Source of the DNA: JAGXTF01 sp038317095
GTDB taxonomy: Bacteria > Bacteroidota > Bacteroidia > NS11-12g > UBA955
NCBI GenBank assembly: GCA_038317095.1
Contig: JBBQBB010000060.1
Location: forward strand, 1 to 21,687
Reading direction: 5' to 3'
Length of the DNA: 21,687 nt
In this document: one piece after another, positions 14,810 through 21,687 of the stretch
Layout of the letters: the number at the start of each line of letters is the position of its first letter
Numbering within the stretch: position 1 is the stretch's first letter
Program-made: the position numbers and the translations under genes
Notes under the pieces: model-generated
What the model was told of the DNA's origin: nothing
Seen by the model: the letters and a program-made list of their open reading frames with translations, nothing else
The model's database searches: none

Positions 14810-16282
14810 TTATTGATTTTCAAACATCAACTCGCGAGACCGGGCAATGAGGCGATTCATAGGCTCGTACATGTGTTCATCAGTCACAAGTTGCATGTGG
14901 TCAAACAAGGCTTCAATGGAAGGTGCAATGTGAGAATCGCGCAAATTGAACGCTTGGGTGCCGCATAAAAACTCGATAGACAAAATGGTTTTTACGTTTT
15001 CCAAAACCTGCAAAGCTTTTACGGCAGCATTGGCACCCATACTTACATGGTCTTCTTGTCCATTGCTGCTCACAATGCTATCTACACTTGCAGGCGTGCA
15101 TAATTGTTTGTTTTTTGAAACTATGCTGGCGGCGGTATATTGCGCAATCATATATCCACTATCGGTGCCTGGCTTTGAAGCCAAAAAAGGGGGTAAGCCG
15201 CGCTGACCACTAACCAACAAATAGGTTCTTCTTTCACTAATGCTGCCCAACTCTGCCAAGGCCATGGCTGCGTAATCTAAAGTCAAGGCCAAGGGTTGTC
15301 CATGAAAATTGCCTCCACTTAAAATCAAATCTTCCTCCATAAAAGCAATGGGATTGTCCGTAACGCTGTTTAATTCAGTTTCCCAAACTCCAATGCAATG
15401 TTTAAATGCATCTAAAGATGCACCATGTACTTGCGGAATACACCTAAAACTGTATGGATCTTGCACCGCAGGCCTAGATAAAGTTTGCATATGACTGTCT
15501 GCCAATAAGGCACTAATTTCAGCGGCAACTTCAATTTGACCGGCATGAGGACGCACCCTGTGCAAGGCTTCGTGAAAAGGATCTTTTCTGCATAAAAACA
15601 CATCCAAACTAATGCTTGATATTTGTGTAATTCTCGTTTTTATTTTTGCAATGCCTTCTGCCACCTGCACTGCATGCATTAACATAAATTGGGTTCCATT
15701 GATCAATGCCAAAGCCTCTTTGGGTCCCAAAACCAAGGGCACAAAGCCAAACTTAATTCCCGCTTCAATGGTTTCTAACCATCCAGTATCGGCATGATAA
15801 ACGCGACCCAACCCTATCAAGGGCAAACACATTTCAGCCAACGGCGCTAAATCTCCACTGGCACCTAAAGATCCTTGCTCGTGCACTTCTGGTGTAATTC
15901 CTTGATTATAAAAAAACAACAAATGATTGAGAACCAATTCACTCACCGATGAATAGCCTTTTGAAATATTGATAATTTTCAAAAACATCATCAAGCGAAC
16001 ACTTTCTATTGGTAAAATATTTCCAGTACCAGCCGCATGGGTTATCAATAAATTTTTCTGTAATTCATGCAATTCATGTTCTGCTATAGCCACATTTTGC
16101 ATTGCACCAAAGCCCGTGTTCACTCCATAAACTGGCTTGTCTTGGTTGGCCAAATAATCATATAGAAAGCGACAAGATGCTTGGATACCCTCCAATATGT
16201 CTAATGGTATTTCAAGTTTTTCTTTTGAACGCCAAAGGTCAATGACTTCAGTAATGGTATATGTTTTTTTTAAAATTGCCAT
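14810..16282 (-). CDS. hutH: Histidine ammonia-lyase
   Basis: A 490-residue enzyme of the aromatic amino acid lyase family that removes ammonia from histidine to give urocanate. The MIO cofactor precursor is A141-S142-G143 in GSLGASGDLAPLAEM. The N-terminal VYGVNTGFG holds Y52, the likely catalytic base. THAAGTG with H82 at the substrate-selectivity position favours histidine over tyrosine or phenylalanine. Further family segments are LINGTQFML, QDPYSFRCIPQVHGA and NPIAF. Length is normal. The ATG lies inside the end of hisS (13-nt overlap), so the two are translationally linked. No hutU, hutI or hutG is present here. Strict HutH function is likely; a lyase with a different aromatic substrate, as in some flexirubin-type pigment clusters, is less likely given H82 and the absence of pigment genes. 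Confidence 0.92.
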   Translation of the reverse strand: MAILKKTYTITEVIDLWRSKEKLEIPLDILEGIQASCRFLYDYLANQDKPVYGVNTGFGAMQNVAIAEHELHELQKNLLITHAAGTGNILPIESVRLMMFLKIINISKGYSSVSELVLNHLLFFYNQGITPEVHEQGSLGASGDLAPLAEMCLPLIGLGRVYHADTGWLETIEAGIKFGFVPLVLGPKEALALINGTQFMLMHAVQVAEGIAKIKTRITQISSISLDVFLCRKDPFHEALHRVRPHAGQIEVAAEISALLADSHMQTLSRPAVQDPYSFRCIPQVHGASLDAFKHCIGVWETELNSVTDNPIAFMEEDLILSGGNFHGQPLALTLDYAAMALAELGSISERRTYLLVSGQRGLPPFLASKPGTDSGYMIAQYTAASIVSKNKQLCTPASVDSIVSSNGQEDHVSMGANAAVKALQVLENVKTILSIEFLCGTQAFNLRDSHIAPSIEALFDHMQLVTDEHMYEPMNRLIARSRELMFENQ

Positions 16283-17655
16283 TTGTGTAAATGATTGGGT
16301 ATGTCTGTAAGTTTATAATTTATTTGTTCGCCAGTTTGTAAATCCTTTAAAGCAATTTCGCCATTGATTCTTTCGCTTTCACCAATAATGGCGGCAAAAG
16401 CAATTTTTCTCGCATTTGCATAATCCAATTGCTTTTTCAATTTTGCAGGACCGGGATAAACCTCTGAAGCAATATCCCCATCTCGCAGCAAATTTACCAA
16501 TTCAAATGACATGGATAGCGAATCTTCGTCCATAGGACAAATTAAAACCCTCACATCGGAAGTTGCCAAATCAGGGTAAAGGTTCGTCGCTTCCAAAATA
16601 TCGCAAATACGATCCAAACCAAAAGAAATGCCCACACCAGGAACATCCTTCAATCCAAATACGGAAGTAAGTTCGTTGTAGCGACCACCACCGCCGATAC
16701 TGCCAATATTAAAGCCTTCTGGCAATGCTCCGTTTTCTGGGACCACTTCAAAAATACAACCTGTGTAATAACTAAGACCGCGGGCCAAACTCAAATCGAG
16801 TTGCAATTGGTTTTTGGTTTTAACCAGCGAAAACATGGTATTTAATTCCCCAATTACAGTGTTCAACTTATCACTATCTGCGCCAACTATGGTTTGCAAT
16901 TCATTTAAAATAGTGGCATTGTTTTCCGGTTTTTTTGCTTTGCAAATAGCATCCCAAAAATCAACACCATTGGGTATGTTTTTTTCCTCAATTTCTTTGC
17001 GAACACCTTCTAAACCTATTTTATCTGCCTTATCTATTAGCTGCATTAGGGTATTCATATTCGCCCCGCCACCCACAAATTCTGCAAAAGCATCAAAAAT
17101 ACCGCGGTGATTGATTCGGATAACAACGGGTAAATTTAAATTAGAAAAAACATCGTCATAAATTTTAATTAAATCTACTTCATTCAATATAGAATAGCTG
17201 CCAACAACATCGGCATCACATTGCCAAAACTCTCTGTATCTGCCTTTTTGAGGTCTATCTGCACGCCAAACAGGTTGCATTTGATAGCGTCGAAAAGGAA
17301 AGACAATCTTATCGCGATTCATCACTACAAAACGTGCCAAAGGTACAGTTAAATCATAACGCAATCCACGATCTGCAATACTAGAAACCAATTTTTTGCT
17401 GTCTTTCTTAGCCAATGCATTTTCATCCGCTTTGCTTAAAAAGTCACCATTATTGAGTACTTTAAACAAAAGTTGATCGCCTTCATCGCCATATTTCCCT
17501 TGTAAAGTTCTTAAATTTTCCAATGCGGGTGTTTCAAGCGGGCGAAACCCATACAAGGCAAAAACCCTTTCAATTGAACCCATCACATACTTGCGTCGCA
17601 CCATAATTTCAGGGCCAAAATCTCTGGTACCTGATGGAAGTCCTGGTTTTTCCAT
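16270..17655 (-). CDS. hisS: Histidine--tRNA ligase
   Basis: A 461-residue class II aminoacyl-tRNA synthetase. N-terminal LPSGTRDF precedes the catalytic core. RYDLTVPLARFV (99-110) and motif 2 QMQPVWRADRPQKGRYREFW (125-144) are intact. The histidine-specific ARGLSYYTGCIFEV (291-304), GGGGRYNEL (321-329) and motif 3 GVGISFGLDRI (340-350) follow. An anticodon-binding domain spans about 370-461, with LICPMDED. It lacks extra domains and has normal length. The start is the ATG at 17655, with a weak -7-like TTAATTTC eight nt upstream. It overlaps the next gene, hutH, by 13 nt. Its histidine substrate links it metabolically to HutH, though co-regulation is not shown. Confidence 0.96.
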   Translation of the reverse strand: MEKPGLPSGTRDFGPEIMVRRKYVMGSIERVFALYGFRPLETPALENLRTLQGKYGDEGDQLLFKVLNNGDFLSKADENALAKKDSKKLVSSIADRGLRYDLTVPLARFVVMNRDKIVFPFRRYQMQPVWRADRPQKGRYREFWQCDADVVGSYSILNEVDLIKIYDDVFSNLNLPVVIRINHRGIFDAFAEFVGGGANMNTLMQLIDKADKIGLEGVRKEIEEKNIPNGVDFWDAICKAKKPENNATILNELQTIVGADSDKLNTVIGELNTMFSLVKTKNQLQLDLSLARGLSYYTGCIFEVVPENGALPEGFNIGSIGGGGRYNELTSVFGLKDVPGVGISFGLDRICDILEATNLYPDLATSDVRVLICPMDEDSLSMSFELVNLLRDGDIASEVYPGPAKLKKQLDYANARKIAFAAIIGESERINGEIALKDLQTGEQINYKLTDIPNHLHKWQF

Positions 17656-17663
17656 TTTGCTGC

Positions 17664-17671
17664 GAAATTAA
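17664..17671 (-). promoter_or_regulatory. Weak -7-like element for hisS
   Basis: On the minus strand, TTAATTTC resembles TAnnTTTG with two mismatches and ends 8 nt before the hisS ATG, the same distance seen at stronger elements in the window. The spacing is the main support. Confidence 0.22.
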
Positions 17672-17758
17672 GGAATTTACTGTGAATTATTGCGCGAATT
17701 ACCGAAGTATAACATGGTTATTGGCTTCAAAAAATGACACTTACAGCAACTTCAACTG

Positions 17759-20176
17759 TCAATTGTTGGCCTCAACCATCAATTTATGCGAGGAAATCCC
17801 ATCGGCAGTGCGTATGCGCAAAATCAACATTCCTGAGGCTCTGCTTGGTAAATTTACCTGCTTCCCTACAGCAGTTTTTACCGCAAGCAGTTTACCCGAA
17901 ATATCGAATATTTGAAGTTCCAAAATGGGCAACACAGAATTTACTCCCACTATACCATTTGCAGGATTTGGGTACAATTCAATTTTGTTTTCACGCTTAC
18001 CTTTCTGATTTATAAATGCAGCACCGAATTCAAAAGCGCCCACATCCGGACCAGAACCCAAAAAATTGTCGTTTATATTTGCCAATAAAACCCCCTTGTC
18101 AATATCCGGACTTCCACTTTGCAATTGGAAATTACCTGCATTTGCGTTTACAAAAGATGGATTGCCAACAATACTATTTTTCAAATAAACATCCTTACCG
18201 CTAGTTACAGTTTTAATAGCTGTGCCAAATGTAACTGGATCTGAATATGACAAACAAGGCAATTGTCCATTTACTGGCTGAATAATGGCGAGGTTGTTTT
18301 TGGAGTTGTAATAATGATCTGAATTTGAATTATATGCAAAATTCGTATCGTCCTTGATTCCATCTAAAAACAAAGATGATGTGCCTTCTGAATAAAATAT
18401 ATTATTTGCAAACGTGAGTTTCTTCCAAGTTGATGCCCACAAATACATGGGAAACCCGAATGAATCTTTTGCATGAAATGTATTGTGGTAAAAATAAAAG
18501 GCAGGTGGATTGTTGGTTCTCGCACCGGCATTTAATTTTAGACCAGTACCCCAAATTTTATTGGACAATTTATTGTTACAATCCATAAAAAAGATATCAT
18601 TGTTGTGGTTTACTTTATCATTGATATCGCGAATTACATTTCGCACCATATGAACCGGCCCACCAGAGGCACCTATAGCTGAAACCCCAACCTGACAGTG
18701 AGAAATTTCATTTTGAATAAACCTTGTATTGTTCGTATTACCGTCTGCGTTAATGCCGTTATAACACCATGATACTTTGTTATTTGCAATTTCTGTTTCC
18801 TTCAGAATTCCAATAGAACCCGATATTTGACCCAACAACCCCCCAATAAAACCAGCCACAGTGCAGTTTTGAATTGCATTAGAAGCACAAACAGAATCAC
18901 CCGAATTGAGCATAATAGCCGCAAACTCTAAATACCTTCCATAACTTCCATAATTTACTATACTCTGATCGCGCGTTTGCTTAAATGCACCGTGCGACCA
19001 CAATGCCATTCCATCCTTAAACTTGCAATCTGTAATTAAATTATTACTGCTTTTCAAATTAAAACTCAATGCAAAATTGCAATAATCAAAACTACAATTA
19101 GATACGGTTACATTGTTCACCGAATTGAACTGCAGCCCAAATCCAGGATAACAGGCCGATGGATTGCCAAAGATGTCTTTGTCGCATTTGCCCTTTGCAT
19201 AATTTTTAAATTGAATGCCCTTCAACACAATTTGGCTATTTTTATTATTTCCATTTACAATCATAAAATAAAAATATTTAGAAAAAGCAACTGTTGTATT
19301 GTTTGGATTTTTATGGTCCAAAGTTTTAATATACGTTTGGTTTCCAATGCGATAAAACCCACTCAATCCGTAATCCAACTTTGTTAAACATGGGTAGGTT
19401 GTAAAGATTGCATCGGGCACCCGAAATGCATATGGGTAAAGCCGTTCACCGTTCATCAAACACAACTGATTGAATTCCAAATTGGCATTGATGGTTGCGT
19501 AATATATCTGCGTATCCCCTGGTACCTTTTGCCAAATATATTTTGTAGTATCTCCACCATCCATAATAACCGTTTCACCATCCGCTGCAACAATTTGAAT
19601 AGGGGTTTTTTGCGTGCAATTTTGATTGAAATTAACCTGAATCTCGCCTGTGTGATAGGTACCCCCTTTTAGAATTACTGTGGTACCACAATCAACCAAA
19701 CCAGACTGCATTAAAGTTTTAAAGTCACCCGGATTGGCCGCAGAATACAAGCTGCCATTACCATTGGGGCTTACATATTTTAGGGTGCTATTTTGCACCA
19801 ATGCCGGTTCCATTTTCAACCGAAAAGTATCCGTCAAAATCTTTTGAACTATAATTGGAAAAGAATCTGTCCACGTTATTTTTATATGATACAATTTGCC
19901 TTTTTGCAAATTAAAAATAGCACCTCTAAAATACACTGGATTTTGTTGAAAATTGTAATCAGGAATTTGTGTATTATGCCAAACAGATTCGCCATCTAGT
20001 TGAAAATCAGCAATTGCTTTAGAAGTGTGATCCGAATCCACGCCAGCGCCTAACATTAACTCATAGCCTGCAGATTGGTATGCGGGAGAAACTTTCAAAG
20101 AAACTTGTGCCGAAACTTGGATAGCACACAAACCCAATAAAATTAAAATCCCAACTCTTACTCTATTTAAATTCAT
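17759..20176 (-). CDS. Secreted right-handed beta-helix protein with T9SS sorting domain
   Basis: An 805-residue protein. A signal peptide (about 1-24, ending VSAQ) is followed by an Ig-like N-terminal part (about 25-130). A long segment (about 140-650) has stacked Asn/Gly/Cys-rich strand turns (VTVSNCSFDYCNF, NNLITDCKFKDG, NNTRFIQNEISHCQVGV, NTFHAKDSF), typical of parallel beta-helix proteins related to polysaccharide lyases. The segment SPDID (689-693) and DVGAFEFG (711-718) matches the choice-of-anchor-Q type ending of such proteins. From about 731 a type A T9SS C-terminal domain begins with YPNPANG (Y735-G741) and continues FDISGKLL to the end. The protein is thus probably exported through the T9SS, whose PorT component is encoded nearby. 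Carbohydrate binding or cleavage is likely, but the substrate and catalytic residues are not clear. It starts 21 nt after a lipoprotein gene. Confidence 0.85.
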   Translation of the reverse strand: MNLNRVRVGILILLGLCAIQVSAQVSLKVSPAYQSAGYELMLGAGVDSDHTSKAIADFQLDGESVWHNTQIPDYNFQQNPVYFRGAIFNLQKGKLYHIKITWTDSFPIIVQKILTDTFRLKMEPALVQNSTLKYVSPNGNGSLYSAANPGDFKTLMQSGLVDCGTTVILKGGTYHTGEIQVNFNQNCTQKTPIQIVAADGETVIMDGGDTTKYIWQKVPGDTQIYYATINANLEFNQLCLMNGERLYPYAFRVPDAIFTTYPCLTKLDYGLSGFYRIGNQTYIKTLDHKNPNNTTVAFSKYFYFMIVNGNNKNSQIVLKGIQFKNYAKGKCDKDIFGNPSACYPGFGLQFNSVNNVTVSNCSFDYCNFALSFNLKSSNNLITDCKFKDGMALWSHGAFKQTRDQSIVNYGSYGRYLEFAAIMLNSGDSVCASNAIQNCTVAGFIGGLLGQISGSIGILKETEIANNKVSWCYNGINADGNTNNTRFIQNEISHCQVGVSAIGASGGPVHMVRNVIRDINDKVNHNNDIFFMDCNNKLSNKIWGTGLKLNAGARTNNPPAFYFYHNTFHAKDSFGFPMYLWASTWKKLTFANNIFYSEGTSSLFLDGIKDDTNFAYNSNSDHYYNSKNNLAIIQPVNGQLPCLSYSDPVTFGTAIKTVTSGKDVYLKNSIVGNPSFVNANAGNFQLQSGSPDIDKGVLLANINDNFLGSGPDVGAFEFGAAFINQKGKRENKIELYPNPANGIVGVNSVLPILELQIFDISGKLLAVKTAVGKQVNLPSRASGMLILRIRTADGISSHKLMVEANN

Positions 20177-20197
20177 TTTTACACTATTAATTTAAAA

Positions 20198-21484
20198 TCA
20201 ATAACCCGCATATTCAAGGGTAATCTCCCATTGACGGTTGTCATTAAAATACAACAACAAAGGCCATTTCCCCCGATTTAAAACCTGAACTTCCATTTCC
20301 TTTTGGCGATTGCGCAGGCTCAATGAAGGCAAAACAACTTCATTGCCTGTATTGTCATCGTTGAAATAATACCCAGTATGGATTAGTCTTCCAGTTCGCA
20401 TCAATCCAAATTGGGTGTGGTAGCTTTCTTTGAAATTTTGGTCTGTGCGCCGTTTTTCTTGTTCTGTAAAACCTGTTGTGTCTCCATCTTCCAAAGATGG
20501 GGCAAAATGAGGAATGCTCAAATAACCTTGTCCGTTTTTTTCCATTGCATCGAATTCGGCTTTTCGAAAAAAGAAAAAATGATCCTTGTTTTCTGTCAAT
20601 TTACCCCCATTTGCAGAAAACACGGGGACCACAAAATTTGGAGCAGAAAGTGCTTTGTCTCTGAAATAAATGTCGTATTCAAAATCGTAAGTATAACTCC
20701 CCTCGTAACTACCGTCGATATGAAAACACTGCAAAGTATCCGACCAAAAAACATTGGTAGCAGTGAACTTGTATGTATTTGTTCCATATTCTGTAAGCAA
20801 ATACCGAAGAATGCATTTAGACCCTGGCACAAAATCGGCATAATTGGATTCTTTGTTCTGAACATTGGTTAATTTTACACCCAAAAGTTTAAAATCTTGG
20901 GTCAATATCAATGGGTAATTTATATTGGGGTAGAACTGCAACTTGTTTTTGTAAATTGCACTTTCAACATTTATTGCTTGTAAGTTGATATCTGAATCGT
21001 CACCGCCTACTTTAATAAAACTAGGATTTCCAATAACACGAAAAGTATCCAACTTCTCTTTTGCATTCATTTGCATGGTGGTCCAGCCCTGCATTTGTAA
21101 TTCTTGGTAGTTAATTTTAGACAACCAAATGGAGGATTGTGTAGATAAAATCTGCGAATCTTTGCCAAAGTAATTTTGGTAACTTCTAGAAAACTGGCTC
21201 GCTGAATCCAAGACTTTTAAAAACCCTTGATTGCCAGATAACAAATAATCACATGCATAAGGTGTTTCTGAAAGTGGGAAAATACTCATATCATAGGTGC
21301 TACCATTCGACAAAACCTGATAATCCAAAGCCAATGCTTTGTTCAAGGCATTGGCAGAAGCCTCTTTAAAAAACAAGCGACTTTCGGGAATCGGACTTGG
21401 TTTCTTTAGGGGGTTTTTTTTAAACAAATCACACCCCACAAGCGCACAAGTGCAGGCCAATACAACCCATGAATTTACCTTCAT
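20198..21484 (-). CDS. Lipoprotein of unknown function upstream of the T9SS cargo gene
   Basis: A 428-residue protein with a signal peptide ending ALVGC (C18), a good lipobox, followed by DLFKKNPLKKP. The mature part is rich in Tyr, Asn and Ser with strand patterns (YTYDFEYDIYF, RTGRLIHTGYYFNDDN) and no motif that I can assign. I chose ATG 21484 because it gives a clean lipoprotein signal; the frame also opens at a TTG at 21514, which adds a hydrophilic prefix. A TAAATTCG element (7 of 8 matches to TAnnTTTG) lies 8 nt upstream of the ATG. Its stop is 21 nt before the start of the secreted beta-helix gene, so they probably form a two-gene unit. A role in holding or handling that cargo at the surface is possible but not shown. 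Confidence 0.78.
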   Translation of the reverse strand: MKVNSWVVLACTCALVGCDLFKKNPLKKPSPIPESRLFFKEASANALNKALALDYQVLSNGSTYDMSIFPLSETPYACDYLLSGNQGFLKVLDSASQFSRSYQNYFGKDSQILSTQSSIWLSKINYQELQMQGWTTMQMNAKEKLDTFRVIGNPSFIKVGGDDSDINLQAINVESAIYKNKLQFYPNINYPLILTQDFKLLGVKLTNVQNKESNYADFVPGSKCILRYLLTEYGTNTYKFTATNVFWSDTLQCFHIDGSYEGSYTYDFEYDIYFRDKALSAPNFVVPVFSANGGKLTENKDHFFFFRKAEFDAMEKNGQGYLSIPHFAPSLEDGDTTGFTEQEKRRTDQNFKESYHTQFGLMRTGRLIHTGYYFNDDNTGNEVVLPSLSLRNRQKEMEVQVLNRGKWPLLLYFNDNRQWEITLEYAGY

Positions 21485-21492
21485 AAAGTTTT

Positions 21493-21500
21493 CGAATTTA
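21493..21500 (-). promoter_or_regulatory. -7-like element TAAATTCG for the lipoprotein/T9SS cargo unit
   Basis: On the minus strand, TAAATTCG differs from TAnnTTTG at one position and ends 8 nt before ATG 21484. The spacing equals that of the better elements in this window. Confidence 0.3.
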
Positions 21501-21553
21501 ATAGAAAATCGCAATGGATACTAAATATTTCATCCGTTTAAGAAATATTTACC

Positions 21554-21581
21554 TTTGGCACAGCATTTGAATATACATTTG
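21554..21581 (+). promoter_or_regulatory. Bacteroidota-type promoter TTTG-16 bp-TACATTTG
   Basis: TTTG (21554-21557) and TACATTTG (21574-21581) are separated by 16 bp, slightly shorter than the usual spacing of about 17-21. The -7 element matches TAnnTTTG exactly and ends 7 nt before the ATG at 21589. It is the most complete promoter in the window. Confidence 0.55.
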
Positions 21582-21588
21582 CATAACA

Positions 21589-21687
21589 ATGAAAAAGTTT
21601 CTTTTCATAGCCGGAGCCGCAGCCATATTTGCCATGGGCTCATTTTCCCACTCAGATGGTTTGCCATCTGTAAAAGTTAAAAACCTG
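21589..21687 (+). CDS. N-terminus of a secreted protein, cut by the window edge (possibly thioredoxin-like)
   Basis: Only 33 residues are present. They form a signal peptide (basic MKK, then FLFIAGAAAIFAMGSFS) followed by LPSVKVKNL. That opening resembles the start of secreted TlpA/redoxin-type thiol-disulfide proteins, where it precedes the thioredoxin fold, but too little is present to be sure. The gene runs off the right end. A good TTTG/TACATTTG promoter lies just upstream, with the -7 element ending 7 nt before the ATG. It is divergent from the lipoprotein gene that starts at 21484. Confidence 0.6.
   Translation, partial: MKKFLFIAGAAAIFAMGSFSHSDGLPSVKVKNL

Noticed and set aside
20411..20872. 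Plus-strand open frame of 153 codons
   Set aside because: Antisense shadow of the lipoprotein gene 20198-21484, with Cys/Phe/Ile-rich nonsense composition.
1..21687. Defence system, CRISPR array, tRNA genes or prophage
   Set aside because: No repeat-spacer pattern, no tRNA-like cloverleaf and no phage or known defence proteins were seen. The ImmA-like fragment is a truncated remnant and alone is not evidence of one.

Overview
The window looks like a chromosomal segment from a member of the Bacteroidota that has a type IX secretion system (T9SS). Reasons: a PorT-like gene sits between ubiE and tgt; one large secreted protein ends in a T9SS-type C-terminal sorting domain; several lipoproteins follow short N-terminal signals; Shine-Dalgarno sequences are not evident; and TAnnTTTG-type -7 promoter elements recur just upstream of starts. 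I cannot place it below phylum or class level from sequence alone.

Layout. (1) 1-2540 is the least ordinary part: an intact CPA-type cation/proton antiporter, a gene-poor stretch with a minus-strand ORF remnant and nested inverted repeats, a both-ends-truncated ImmA/IrrE-type regulator fused in frame to an IS256-family transposase tail, and a tandem 36-bp repeat resembling IS ends. (2) 2650-5340: a lipoprotein of unknown function, a terminator hairpin, and a convergent two-gene unit nif3-like plus a coiled-coil C4 zinc-ribbon protein. (3) 5341-6564: a RlmI-type rRNA methyltransferase transcribed divergently from nif3. (4) 6565-13139, all minus strand: a compact run ubiE - porT - tgt - lptF/lptG-like permease - lipoprotein - S8 peptidase - small secreted protein. 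The first five genes overlap by 4 or 13 nt. (5) engB (ribosome-assembly GTPase) is divergent from ubiE. (6) 13809-17655, minus: hisS - hutH (13-nt overlap) - a secreted protein of unknown function. (7) 17759-21484, minus: a lipoprotein followed by an 805-aa secreted beta-helix protein with a T9SS tail. (8) At the right edge a plus-strand secreted protein begins and runs out of the window.

Most genes are conserved housekeeping functions: menaquinone synthesis, queuosine tRNA modification, LPS transport, tRNA charging, rRNA modification, ribosome GTPase, T9SS assembly. I do not see a convincing undescribed multi-gene system. The points most worth checking are the chimeric ImmA/IS256 locus with its tandem repeat, the recurrent very short spacing between -7 elements and start codons (suggesting leaderless mRNAs), a Tgt lacking the usual zinc-binding cysteines, a ubiE without an ATG start, and the S8 peptidase paired with a small secreted protein.

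No tRNA, rRNA or CRISPR array was recognised.
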